Assembly: GCA_963560245.1 (NCBI GenBank)
Contig: CAUWNS010000020.1
Coordinates: forward strand, 1-33,201
Reading direction: 5' to 3'
Source: Pseudoruminococcus_B sp937901805
GTDB taxonomy: Bacteria > Bacillota > Clostridia > Oscillospirales > Ruminococcaceae
DNA length: 33,201 bases
This document shows, in pieces, positions 15,603 through 23,579 of the stretch (the first letter of the stretch is position 1; each line of letters begins with the position of its first letter). A program made the position numbers and the translations under genes. The notes under the pieces were generated by a model. It searched no databases. It saw only the letters and a program-made list of their open reading frames with translations, and had not been told where the DNA came from.

Positions 15603-15629
15603 GGTTTTCCACAAGATTCGGGTGACTGT

Positions 15630-16574
15630 ATGGAAAATCTTGCGTTTAGTCTCAATGCCACCATCCCGGTTTTTCTCATGATGCTGCTTGGAATGCTGTT
15701 TCATAAAATCGGATGGATTGATGACGATTTTGCAGCAAAAATGAACCGGTTTGTCTTTTTCATTCCGCTCCCGGTTCTTCTATTTGAAGAACTGGCAACT
15801 GTAGATTTTGCGCAGATATGGGATCTCAAATTTCTGTTATTCTGCTTCTTCGCCACTTTTGCAAGTATTTTGCTCGCTGCTGCCATATCCTTTCTGTTCC
15901 GGGAAAAATCCATCCGAGGGGAATTTATCCAGGCCTCTTACCGCAGCAGCGCCGCCCTGCTTGGGATTGCACTGATCCAAAATATCTATGGAACTGCCGG
16001 CATGGCGCCGCTGATGATTATTGGCAGCGCCCCATTATACAATATGATGGCGGTAGTAATCCTCTCTCTGACCGGAGAAAAGCAAAATATCCCCAAAAAG
16101 AAGCTCGTAAAACAGACCATCTGCCAAATTGCAGCAAACCCCATCATTTGGGGGATTCTGCTGGGACTGCTTTGGTCTGCAATGAAACTCCCGATGCCTG
16201 CTCTACTGAGTAAAACAGTCTCCAGCATCGGCGGAATAGCCACCCCTATGGGATTAATGGCCATGGGGGCCTCCTTTGATTTGAAAAAGGCTCTTGGAAT
16301 GCGAAGGCCCGCTCTGCTTGCCGCTGTCATCAAACTTGCAGGGTTTTGTACACTCTTTCTCCCCGCCGCTGTTTGGCTTGGTTTCCGTAGGGAACAGCTG
16401 GCCGCCATACTGATTATGCTTGGATCCGCCACAACAGTCAGCAGTTATGTCATGGCGCGCAGCATGGGACACAGTGGTACGCTTACCTCCAGTGTTGTAA
16501 TGCTCACCACGCTCTTCAGTGCTTTTACGATTACCGGATGGCTCTGGCTGCTCCGGAGTTTTGGATGGATATAA
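15630..16574 (+). CDS. AEC family transporter (auxin efflux carrier type)
   Basis: A 314-residue inner-membrane carrier of the AEC/BART superfamily, with about ten membrane spans in two similar halves of five. The N-terminus FSLNATIPVFLMMLLGMLFHKIGWIDDDFAAKMNRFVFFIPLPVLLF is recognisably AEC (first 50 residues). RSSAALLGIALIQNIYG and the second-half SIGGIATPMGLMAMGASF, then ATTVSSYVMARSMG near the end, are the conserved crossed-helix segments. Bacterial members move malate, malonate or other small organic anions; the substrate here is not decidable. The ATG at 15630 has only a weak ribosome site (CGGGTG). It is transcribed alone, with a leader hairpin before it and a strong bidirectional terminator after it. 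Confidence 0.87.
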   Translation: MENLAFSLNATIPVFLMMLLGMLFHKIGWIDDDFAAKMNRFVFFIPLPVLLFEELATVDFAQIWDLKFLLFCFFATFASILLAAAISFLFREKSIRGEFIQASYRSSAALLGIALIQNIYGTAGMAPLMIIGSAPLYNMMAVVILSLTGEKQNIPKKKLVKQTICQIAANPIIWGILLGLLWSAMKLPMPALLSKTVSSIGGIATPMGLMAMGASFDLKKALGMRRPALLAAVIKLAGFCTLFLPAAVWLGFRREQLAAILIMLGSATTVSSYVMARSMGHSGTLTSSVVMLTTLFSAFTITGWLWLLRSFGWI

Positions 16575-16584
16575 AATAAATTTT

Positions 16585-16629
16585 AAAATCACAGCCCGGT
16601 ATCTGATTGGATACCGGGCTGTGATTTTT
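16585..16629. terminator. Bidirectional terminator, AEC gene and spoVM
   Basis: A perfect 19-bp stem (16585-16603 with 16610-16628), loop TGATTG, with AAAA on the left and TTTTT on the right. It ends both the AEC gene and the long minus-strand operon; its right edge touches the spoVM stop codon. Confidence 0.93.
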
Positions 16630-16711
16630 ATGTATCTTCCTTTTTAATCCCAAAAATCATGCGAAGGATTCCTGCTAAAAATCTTGGACTTTTGACCACG
16701 ACGATTTTCAT
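16628..16711 (-). CDS. spoVM: Stage V sporulation protein M
   Basis: This 27-residue gene is too short for usual ORF finding. The peptide is an amphipathic helix, with MKIVVVKSPRFLAGILR at the N-terminal side and a basic-acidic end IKKEDT. Length, the Lys at positions 2 and 7, Pro9, the helix LAGILRMIFGI and the charged tail match Bacillus SpoVM (26 residues, also with Pro9). SpoVM binds the convex forespore membrane and, with SpoIVA, builds the coat base; it also inhibits FtsH. A GGAGGG ribosome site lies 8 bases before the ATG at 16711. Its place at the end of the prpC-prkC-rsgA-thiN series is the same as in Bacillus, which strongly supports the call. Confidence 0.92.
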   Translation of the reverse strand: MKIVVVKSPRFLAGILRMIFGIKKEDT

Positions 16712-16732
16712 CCAATTAACCCTCCAAACCCT

Positions 16733-16897
16733 TTAATTACAGCGCAGCAGCATAATCGCGACAATCAGGAGTGCGAGTGCTGCGACAAACGCAACCGTCT
16801 TAAAGGAGAGGCACATTGCAACCACCAGTCCCGCTCCAAACGCTGCCGCCATAATGGGCAGCGGAAACTTTCCGCGTGATCTGCGCAACTTCCTCAC
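16733..16897 (-). CDS. 54-residue double-membrane-span microprotein
   Basis: I do not recognise a family. The frame gives a basic N-terminus (RKLRRSRGKFPLP), one hydrophobic span at about 15-31 (IMAAAFGAGLVVAMCL), a two-residue turn with Lys and Phe-Lys, and a second span at about 34-51 ending LLRCN. This is the shape of a small hairpin membrane protein. The start is uncertain: GTG at 16897 has GAGG only 3-4 bases upstream, and a TTG at 16888 or ATG at 16852 in frame are alternatives. It ends 21 bases before the spoVM ATG, so the spoVM ribosome site lies just after its stop, which suggests they are cotranscribed and possibly coupled. Coding bias and intact spans make it more than chance, but no homologue was checked. 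Confidence 0.6.
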   Translation of the reverse strand: MRKLRRSRGKFPLPIMAAAFGAGLVVAMCLSFKTVAFVAALALLIVAIMLLRCN

Positions 16898-16937
16898 CGT
16901 CCTCTAACTGCGAGCTATGCCGCTTTGCGTATATTCC

Positions 16938-16966
16938 ATTATACGCTCCGGTGAAAAATGTGTTCA
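16938..16966 (-). promoter_or_regulatory. Possible promoter for the microprotein-spoVM pair
   Basis: On the minus strand TGAACA (16961-16966, overlapping the thiN stop) and a perfect TATAAT (16938-16943) are 17 bases apart. It would give the microprotein and spoVM a start independent of the long operon. It does not closely match SigE, the factor used for spoVM in Bacillus, so its meaning is unsure. Confidence 0.4.
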
Positions 16967-17611
16967 TGCATCCCTTGACAGAATGAGCAGCGCGTCCCCT
17001 CTGCCAATAGTCACCTTGGCCGTATCCTCTAAAAATTCATTGCTGATCCCAAGCGGAAAACTATTTGTCAGCACTGCATTTTTCAGCGGATATTTCACCC
17101 GTTCCAGGGTCACCCCTTCACAGCGCTCCGAAAGTGCAAATACGGAAAGATGGTATCCTGAGATCCGCTTGATCTCCGTAGATTCCCCGTCATTAAGGAA
17201 AACCCTGTGGTTTTCATCCACAAGCATCCCTCTGCATCCACGTTTTTTTAAATAGAGCAGCGATTGAATGTTAGCAATGGTATGGTCAATCCTCCCACCC
17301 AGGCAGCCTAGAAAAAGGAATTCTTCTGCCCCGTGTTTGATCCCCTCTTTGATGGCAATCATGGTATCGGTGTCGTCTTTTTCACTTGGATAGCGGATGA
17401 GTTCCTGCTCAGAAACAGAGAACCGCTCCAAATTGCAGGAATCAAAATCACCGACAATTAAATCCGGGATGATTCCGAGGTTTCGGGCATGTTCCAATCC
17501 GTTGTCCGCACAGATCACATAGTCCCCCGGCTGAGGGGAAAACGCCAGCGCAGAATAATCCCTGACCGGCATGGAAGCCATAATCACACATCTTTTTCTT
17601 TGAGTTCCCAT
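16964..17611 (-). CDS. thiN: Thiamine pyrophosphokinase
   Basis: ThiN transfers pyrophosphate from ATP to thiamine, giving the cofactor thiamine diphosphate. The 215-residue protein shows the family blocks in order: CADNGLEHARNLGIIPD, LIVGDFDS, SEKDDTDTMIAIKEG (magnesium and ATP site), FLGCLGGRIDHTIANIQ, and a C-terminal beta-sandwich that binds thiamine, with FPLGISNEF. The ATG at 17611 is supported by AAAGGA 9 bases upstream and by the need for the first strand (RKRCVIMASM); it overlaps the rsgA end by 28 bases in another frame. In Bacillus rpe lies between rsgA and thiN; here it is absent. The overlap means translation is likely coupled to rsgA. Confidence 0.93.
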   Translation of the reverse strand: MGTQRKRCVIMASMPVRDYSALAFSPQPGDYVICADNGLEHARNLGIIPDLIVGDFDSCNLERFSVSEQELIRYPSEKDDTDTMIAIKEGIKHGAEEFLFLGCLGGRIDHTIANIQSLLYLKKRGCRGMLVDENHRVFLNDGESTEIKRISGYHLSVFALSERCEGVTLERVKYPLKNAVLTNSFPLGISNEFLEDTAKVTIGRGDALLILSRDA

Positions 17612-18477
17612 TCTCTGATATCCTTTACCTGTTCATAAAGCGCCAAATAGCTTTCATAGCGGGAACGGGGGATTTTCCCCTCTTCCACCGCCTGTACCAC
17701 CGCGCAGCCGCCTCTCGCCGTATGCAGGCACCCGGTAAAGCGGCAGTTCTCCGCATAGGGGGCAAATTCCCGAAAACAGGACGGGAGTTCCTCTTTCAGG
17801 ATGGTTTCACAGCGGGTAAAATCCAGTGAAGAAAAACCCGGTGTGTCTGCAACAAATCCCTTACCCAGTGGGTAAAGCTGAATGTGACGGGTCGTGTGCC
17901 TGCCGCGTCCCAGTTTTTTGCTGATCTCCCCTGTCTGAAGGGACAGCTCCGGACAGACTGCATTGAGCAGTGTGGATTTTCCCACCCCGGAATTTCCAGC
18001 CAGCGCACTGATTCCCCTGCTGAGCAGATTTCGTACCGCTTCCACGCCTTCCCCGGTTTGTCCGGATGCTTTCATCACCTGAAAACCAGCTGCCGTATAG
18101 GTCTGGAAAAGTTCTTCATCTTCCCGGCAGTCGCTCTTGGTGATCACCAGTACCGGCTCAATCTCTTTATGCTCACAGATGGCAATCAGCTTATCGATGA
18201 CAAACAGGTTTGGATACGGATCACAGGTGGATACAATCAGCACCAGTTTGTCCAGATTTGCAAGCGGAGGCCGGATGAGGGAGTTTTTCCGCGGTTCAAT
18301 TTCTGCAAGAACCCTGCTTCCATCCTTCTGCTTTTCAATTACAACGCGATCTCCGACAAGCGGGGAATTTCCCTGCTTTCGAAAAATCCCCCTTGCACGG
18401 CATTCCACAGTCCCTTGCTCAGTCAGCACTTCATACAATCCGCCGACCCCTTTGATAAGCAGTCCTTTTTTATGCAT
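17584..18477 (-). CDS. rsgA: Ribosome small subunit-dependent GTPase A
   Basis: RsgA is a circularly permuted GTPase that helps the last steps of 30S subunit assembly and releases RbfA. The 297-residue protein has an N-terminal OB fold (VECRARGIFRKQGNSPLVGDRV), then the GTPase motifs in permuted order: G4 ITKSD, G1 AGNSGVGKSTLLNA, the switch segment GRGRHTTRH, G3 DTPGFSSLDF. The C-terminal zinc site is in NCRFTGCLHTARGGCAV. I prefer the ATG at 18477, which has AGGTGG 5 bases upstream, to the GTG at 18486 that directly abuts the prkC stop. It lies between prkC and thiN as in Bacillus. PrkC is known to phosphorylate this protein in some Bacillota, so the neighbourhood may be functional; that is inference for this organism. 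Confidence 0.95.
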   Translation of the reverse strand: MHKKGLLIKGVGGLYEVLTEQGTVECRARGIFRKQGNSPLVGDRVVIEKQKDGSRVLAEIEPRKNSLIRPPLANLDKLVLIVSTCDPYPNLFVIDKLIAICEHKEIEPVLVITKSDCREDEELFQTYTAAGFQVMKASGQTGEGVEAVRNLLSRGISALAGNSGVGKSTLLNAVCPELSLQTGEISKKLGRGRHTTRHIQLYPLGKGFVADTPGFSSLDFTRCETILKEELPSCFREFAPYAENCRFTGCLHTARGGCAVVQAVEEGKIPRSRYESYLALYEQVKDIREWELKEKDV

Positions 18478-18486
18478 CACGTCCAC

Positions 18487-20475
18487 CTATGCCGCTGATC
18501 CCGCATCATCTTCATCCGGATCGCTTTCTGGCGGCGGCTCTACAAATGCGGAGGAATTGTCTTTTGTCACTTTGTATTTTCCCGTATTAAAATCCAATTC
18601 CAGCTGTTTGTAGAGCACATTGTCAATATTGATAATAATAGTTCCGGTATCTTTCCCGGTAAAAGTCGGGCTCCAGATGGGGGTCTGGCTTGGATTGACC
18701 AGTTCCTGCGTCACCAGAGAACCATCTAAATACGCCTGTACCGTGATGGTTGTCGTAATATTAGACGGCAGGCTGATATCCACTTGATAACTCTTCCCAG
18801 TATTTTTTTTGCTGACAACCACATTGACTGTGCTGCCCGCTGTCACCTGGCTGCCTGCCGCCGGGGACTGGGAAAGCACCGTACCGTTTGGCATCGTCCC
18901 CTCTTTCTCTGTGATCGTTCCCAGCTGCAAACCATGGTTGGAGAGCACCTTTCGGATATCCCCTTCCTTGAAAATACCAGTCAAATCCGGTACGGAAATC
19001 AGCTTATCCTCCGCACCCATACTGATATACAGCGTCACTGGCGTACTGGAGGTAATCTCCGCACCCGGTTCCGGGGAAGTGCTTACCACATTCCCTTCCT
19101 GCACCGCAGAATCATAGACTTTTGCGATAGTCGGTGTAATCCCGAGCGAAGAAAGCGCAGCTTTGGCGTCATCCAGCGTGCTGTCATGCAACGTCGGCAT
19201 GGTATGGGACTGCTTCCCAATACTGACGGAAACTTCAATCGTCCCGCCCTCTTTCATCTTGCGCCCAGGTTTCGGATCTTGTTCATAGATCACACCGGCT
19301 TCGTATTCCTCACTGTAATCTGTCTTTTCCTGGACAATCTTGAATTTGTTCATGTACTCCGGATTATTCTGGACATCTTCCAGTTTCAGACCTACCAGCG
19401 TCGGCGCGTCAAATTCAGCCACCGACACAAAGGGGTTGTTGACAATCAGCATTCCAATCACAAACAGTACTGCCACTGACACAAAGGCCAGAGCAACCGC
19501 GGTCAGAATCGGTACAATCGGGGATTTTTCCTCATCTTCCGGCTGCGCTTTGCCACCGTTTTTTTTCGCAGCCTGTTTATCCGCCGGGACGTCAATCGGT
19601 CTTGTAGGATTTTCATCTACAAAGTATTTATAATCAAAGCGGATCTCCGGATTATGCTTAAATACTTCCAAATCTTTGAGCATTTCTGCGGCAGACTGAT
19701 ACCTTTGGGCAGCGTCTTTCTGCATGGCGCGCAGGGTAATTTCTTCAATCCCTACTGGGATATCCTTATTGATTTCCCGCGGGCGGGTTGGGATGCTTTG
19801 GATCTGTTTAATCGCAACGGAAACCGGGCTGTCCGCTTCAAACGGCAATTTCCCGGTGAGCATTTCAAAGAGCATAACGCCAACAGAGTAAATATCCGCC
19901 TTATCGTCAATTACGTCCCCGCGGGCCTGTTCCGGGCTGATATAGTGGACGGAGCCGATGGCCTTATCCGTCATGGTCTGGGATTCGCTGCGGGAGAACC
20001 GGGCAATCCCAAAATCCATCACTTTGATTGTCCGATCGGAGAGAAGCATGATATTCTGCGGCTTGATATCCCGGTGGACAATCCCATGATCATGCGCATG
20101 CTGTAACGCGCGCAGAATCTGGATGGTAAAATGCACGGCCTCTTTCCAAGGAAGGACTTTTTTATATTCAATGTATTCCTTCAGGGTGATTCCATCCACA
20201 TATTCCATGACAATGGATTGAATCGGCTCATCTGTGATCACATCATAGACTTTCACAATATTCGGATGGGAGAGTTCTCCAATCGCCTTGGATTCATTTT
20301 TAAACCGGCGGACAAAGTCCTCGTTGGACAAAAATTCTTCCCTCAAGATTTTCACAGCGACTACACGCTGTTCCATTATATCAAAGGCTTTGTAGACATT
20401 CGCCATCCCGCCGACGCCGATCAGTTCCTGTATTTCGTAGCGGTTTTTGAGTCTCATACCAATCATTTTATCCAT
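18487..20475 (-). CDS. prkC: PASTA-domain Ser/Thr protein kinase PrkC
   Basis: A 662-residue membrane kinase that senses peptidoglycan or muropeptides outside and phosphorylates proteins inside. The kinase domain spans about residues 13-270: glycine loop IGVGGMANVYKAF, ATP-binding Lys42 in VAVKIL, HRD at 134-136 in IVHRDIKPQNIM, DFG at 155-157, SVHYISPEQARG. A Lys/Glu linker is followed by one transmembrane helix at about 320-345. Outside are three PASTA repeats (roughly 355-420, 421-487, 490-555), then an extra beta-rich domain with repeats of Thr and Ile strands, and an acidic, proline-rich tail (EPPPESDPDEDD). The ATG at 20475 has GGAGG upstream; the start at 20511 would lie inside prpC. 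It follows prpC by 19 bases, the standard kinase-phosphatase pair. Confidence 0.95.
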   Translation of the reverse strand: MDKMIGMRLKNRYEIQELIGVGGMANVYKAFDIMEQRVVAVKILREEFLSNEDFVRRFKNESKAIGELSHPNIVKVYDVITDEPIQSIVMEYVDGITLKEYIEYKKVLPWKEAVHFTIQILRALQHAHDHGIVHRDIKPQNIMLLSDRTIKVMDFGIARFSRSESQTMTDKAIGSVHYISPEQARGDVIDDKADIYSVGVMLFEMLTGKLPFEADSPVSVAIKQIQSIPTRPREINKDIPVGIEEITLRAMQKDAAQRYQSAAEMLKDLEVFKHNPEIRFDYKYFVDENPTRPIDVPADKQAAKKNGGKAQPEDEEKSPIVPILTAVALAFVSVAVLFVIGMLIVNNPFVSVAEFDAPTLVGLKLEDVQNNPEYMNKFKIVQEKTDYSEEYEAGVIYEQDPKPGRKMKEGGTIEVSVSIGKQSHTMPTLHDSTLDDAKAALSSLGITPTIAKVYDSAVQEGNVVSTSPEPGAEITSSTPVTLYISMGAEDKLISVPDLTGIFKEGDIRKVLSNHGLQLGTITEKEGTMPNGTVLSQSPAAGSQVTAGSTVNVVVSKKNTGKSYQVDISLPSNITTTITVQAYLDGSLVTQELVNPSQTPIWSPTFTGKDTGTIIINIDNVLYKQLELDFNTGKYKVTKDNSSAFVEPPPESDPDEDDAGSAA

Positions 20476-20494
20476 CTGTGTTCCTCCGCTCGAA

Positions 20495-21229
20495 TCATTG
20501 GGCAATGACAACTACGGTTATGTTGTCGTTTCCACCGTGTTCGATTGCCTGCTCCACCAGCAAATCCGGACTGGCAAGCGCTCCGTTTTCCTGTATAATC
20601 GAAAGAATTTCCTCTTTACTGACGCAATTGGTCAATCCATCCGTACATAACAGGATGGCATCCGCATCCTGTAAGGGGATTTCATTGTAGTCCACATCCA
20701 ATTCTTCCTCTACGCCGACAGCGCGGGTAATATAGTTTTTCTTTGGATGGGTCATCGCTTCTTCTTCAGTCAATTCCCCACGTTCCACCAGCAGCTGTAC
20801 CATAGAATGATCCCTGGTTTCCTGTTCAATGGAATCGCCCCGGATCAAATAAGCCCGGCTGTCCCCGACATGCGCAATAAACGCCGTATCCTCCTTGACC
20901 ACAACGGCAACCGCCGTTGTCCCCATCCCAGCGAGCTCTTCATCCTCTTTTGCCGCTTCATAGACGTAGGTATTGGCCGCGCCCAAGGCGGTCATCAGCA
21001 TAGAGCGGATGGAATTGGCATCTGCATCCTCCCGATAGGATTTTGTAAATGCTTTCGCAATGGCGTCCACTGCGATCATGCTGGCGACATTTCCGCCATT
21101 GACGCCGCCCATTCCATCACAGACCACTGCCCATACGGCGCCGTCTTCAAACTTTCCAATGTCATACGCGTCTTCATTTTTCAACCGGACGCGTCCTTTA
21201 TCCGTATGTCCTATTGCACGTCTCAACAA
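20495..21229 (-). CDS. prpC: PP2C-type protein phosphatase PrpC
   Basis: The phosphatase that reverses PrkC phosphorylation. The 244-residue PPM domain shows its metal-binding motifs in order: GRVRLKNEDAYD, VCDGMGGVNGGNVAS, IAHVGDSRAYLIRGD, LLCTDGLTNCV, and the final GGNDNITVVVI. All aspartates expected to hold the two manganese or magnesium ions are kept. The start codon is TTG at 21229 (a second TTG follows at once), set by GGGAGG 6 bases upstream and by the standard ALxxAIGHTDKGRVR-like N-terminus. The rlmN stop lies 3 bases before it, so coupling is likely. It and prkC form the signalling pair within the long operon. Confidence 0.95.
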   Translation of the reverse strand: MLRRAIGHTDKGRVRLKNEDAYDIGKFEDGAVWAVVCDGMGGVNGGNVASMIAVDAIAKAFTKSYREDADANSIRSMLMTALGAANTYVYEAAKEDEELAGMGTTAVAVVVKEDTAFIAHVGDSRAYLIRGDSIEQETRDHSMVQLLVERGELTEEEAMTHPKKNYITRAVGVEEELDVDYNEIPLQDADAILLCTDGLTNCVSKEEILSIIQENGALASPDLLVEQAIEHGGNDNITVVVIAQ

Positions 21230-21232
21230 CGA

Positions 21233-22273
21233 TTACCTCCCTGTCTGAGCAGAATCTTTTCTCAGCTGTCCGCATGCGGCGTCTATATCCGCACCGAGTT
21301 TTCTGCGTACCGTTACCGTCAGCCTGTGCTTTTCCAAAATACCTGCAAACCGCCGGATACTCTCCCTGGAACTCTTTTTATAATCTCTCTCCCTAATTTC
21401 ATTGATCGGGATCAGATTGACGTGGCAGAGCATGCCTTTCAACAGCTTCGCAAGCTGATAAGCGCATTCATCGGTATCGGTCACCCCTGCAATCAGCGCG
21501 TATTCAAAGGAAATACGCCGCCCGGTGATTCTGGTATAATCCCGGCATGCTGCGATCAGTTCTTCAATCGGATACCGGCGGTTGACCGGCATAATCTGGT
21601 CGCGCCGTTCGTTATTTGGCGCATGCAGGGAAACAGAAAGCGTGATTTGGAGCTTCTTCCCGGAAAGCTCCCGGATTTTATCCACAAGCCCGCAGGTGGA
21701 AAGGGAAACATGGCGGTGGCTCATGCCAAATCCCTTTTCATCCTCCAGCAGATTCAGAAAATCCAGTACATTTTCAAAATTGTCCAGCGGCTCGCCAATC
21801 CCCATCATCACAATGCTGTGGATCCTCTGCCCGCTGTCCTCACAGGCGGTGGTAATCTGCCCCAGCAGCTCGCTCGGTACGAGATTTCTGGTAAAGCCCG
21901 CAATCGTGGATGCGCAGAACCGGCAGCCCATCCGGCATCCAGCCTGGGAGGAAATACACAGGCTGCTGCCGTGCTTATAGTGCATCAGCACGCTTTCCAC
22001 ACGCTCCCCATCCGGCAGTTCAAACAGATACTTAACCGTACCATCGATCTGGGAGACAAGCTTTCGCACAATTTTCAGCTGCGGTATGTAAAATTGTTCG
22101 GAAAGCTGTTCCCGAAGGGCAGCAGAAAGGTTGGTCATCTCGTCAAAACTCTTTACGTTTTTCTGATGCAGCCAGGAAAAAATCTGCTCTGCCCGAAATT
22201 TGGGCAGACCCATCCCGGTGATGGCAGCCGTCAGCTTTTCCCTTGTCAGGGATTTGATATCCTGTTTTTCCAC
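21233..22273 (-). CDS. rlmN: 23S rRNA (adenine-2503-C2)-methyltransferase RlmN
   Basis: A radical SAM enzyme that methylates A2503 of 23S rRNA and A37 of some tRNAs. The 346-residue protein has an N-terminal helical domain (LPKFRAEQIFSWLH), the CX3CX2C cluster motif in AGCRMGCRFCAST (Cys113, Cys117, Cys120), the SAM-binding GMGEPLDNFENV, the HVSLSTCGLVDKIREL segment with one catalytic cysteine, and LAVSLHAP-like LSVSLHAPNNE. The C-terminal region carries the second catalytic Cys near the end (in DAACGQL). It starts with GTG at 22273, with GAGGTGAT upstream inside the end of rsmB. It lacks the Cfr signature I would need to call resistance. Next to rsmB, as in other Bacillota. Confidence 0.96.
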   Translation of the reverse strand: MEKQDIKSLTREKLTAAITGMGLPKFRAEQIFSWLHQKNVKSFDEMTNLSAALREQLSEQFYIPQLKIVRKLVSQIDGTVKYLFELPDGERVESVLMHYKHGSSLCISSQAGCRMGCRFCASTIAGFTRNLVPSELLGQITTACEDSGQRIHSIVMMGIGEPLDNFENVLDFLNLLEDEKGFGMSHRHVSLSTCGLVDKIRELSGKKLQITLSVSLHAPNNERRDQIMPVNRRYPIEELIAACRDYTRITGRRISFEYALIAGVTDTDECAYQLAKLLKGMLCHVNLIPINEIRERDYKKSSRESIRRFAGILEKHRLTVTVRRKLGADIDAACGQLRKDSAQTGR

Positions 22274-22277
22274 TCCA

Positions 22278-23579
22278 TCACCTCATTTTTATAAACCTCT
22301 GTAGAAAGAACCCATCATGCGTTTCATCCGGAAATAACGTCTTCTGTCCAGGGAACCCGGCATCCTCCCCATCAAAAGGGGAAGGGGAGAATTCCGGATG
22401 TTCCCTCAAAAAGCGGCTGGCCACTTTTTCATTTTCATGATGGGAAAGCGTACAGGTGGAATACAGCAGAATTCCTCCTGCCTTCACATAGTTTGCAGAA
22501 GTTTCCAAAATCTTATACTGGATTTGCGGAAGATTTTTCACCTCATCCAGCGCTTTATACTTAATTTCCGGTTTCCGCCGGATAATCCCAAATCCAGAGC
22601 AGGGGACGTCGCACAACACCCTGTCGGCTAATCCCAAGGACGGATCATAGCCGGATGCATCCCGTGCCTGTGCCTGCAAAATTTTAATACCCAGCCGCTT
22701 TGATCCCTCCCGGATCAGGGCCGCGCGGTGCTCGTATAAATCAGAGGAGAGCAGCTCCCCGGTATTCTCCATTTCCTGTGCAATGGTAAAACTCTTTCCA
22801 CCAGGCGCCGCACATACATCCAGAATGCGCTCCCCCGGCCTTGCGCCGAGTGCCTGCACACAAATTTGAGAGGAGGCGTCCTGCACGTGAAACCAGCCAC
22901 GCTGAAAACAAACGCCCTTTTCCACTGCCCCGGCATGGAGCAAATGCAAACAGTTATTCAAGGTGGGATGGACTTTCGCCTCGATTCCCTCCTGAGCCAG
23001 CTTTTCGATCAGCTCCTGAGTAGAGATTTTCAGGGTATTTACCCGGATAAACAGCGGCGGCTGCCCAAGGGAAGCTTCCAGCATCTGCACAGTGCGCTCC
23101 CTGCCATAGTGTTTGTCCCACATCCGGATCAACGGCTGGGGGCAGGAATAGGTAAAGCTAAGCGCCGCAACTGGGTCTTCCGGAACCTGCTGGGCACGAT
23201 CCCTGTTCCGCAGCGCCGTGCGCAAAACCCCGTTGAGGAATCCGGACAAACGCCCTTTGCCTACCTGTTTCGCAAGTTTTACGCTCTCATTAACCGCCGC
23301 GCTGTCCGGTGTATCCATATAAAAAATCTGGTACAGGGAAATACGTAGCAACTGGTGGATCACCCAATCCAATCGTTCCACCGGGACGGAAGAAAAGCGT
23401 CCGATCATCTCGTCCAGTGTGAGCATTCTCTCTATACAGCCATAAAACAGAGCGGCCGCAAATGCAGTTTCCTGTTTGGGCAGCGAGTGTTCTCGGCACA
23501 GTGCGTCAAACACCAGATTGGAATATCCACCGTCCTCCATTTTCAGCAATGCAATTACTGTCAATTTCCTCGCAGTCAA
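22278..23579 (-). CDS. rsmB: 16S rRNA (cytosine-967-C5)-methyltransferase RsmB
   Basis: RsmB makes 5-methylcytosine at C967 of 16S rRNA. The 433-residue protein has the N-terminal NusB-like helical domain (about 1-140, with RISLYQIFYMDTPDSAAVNE and LNGVLR), then the Rossmann methyltransferase domain: motif I ILDVCAAPGGKSF binding SAM, motif IV VLCDVPCSGFGIIRRKPEI, motif VI LLYSTCTLSHHENE with the catalytic cysteine. The start codon is TTG at 23579, overlapping the stop of the metallopeptidase gene in the form TTGA, so translation is probably coupled. The product ends before rlmN by 4 bases. Confidence 0.95.
   Translation of the reverse strand: MTARKLTVIALLKMEDGGYSNLVFDALCREHSLPKQETAFAAALFYGCIERMLTLDEMIGRFSSVPVERLDWVIHQLLRISLYQIFYMDTPDSAAVNESVKLAKQVGKGRLSGFLNGVLRTALRNRDRAQQVPEDPVAALSFTYSCPQPLIRMWDKHYGRERTVQMLEASLGQPPLFIRVNTLKISTQELIEKLAQEGIEAKVHPTLNNCLHLLHAGAVEKGVCFQRGWFHVQDASSQICVQALGARPGERILDVCAAPGGKSFTIAQEMENTGELLSSDLYEHRAALIREGSKRLGIKILQAQARDASGYDPSLGLADRVLCDVPCSGFGIIRRKPEIKYKALDEVKNLPQIQYKILETSANYVKAGGILLYSTCTLSHHENEKVASRFLREHPEFSPSPFDGEDAGFPGQKTLFPDETHDGFFLQRFIKMR

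Noticed and set aside
20747..22294. A 515-residue plus-strand frame
   Set aside because: It is antisense to prpC and rlmN, both of which have all catalytic motifs. Long antisense frames are a composition effect.
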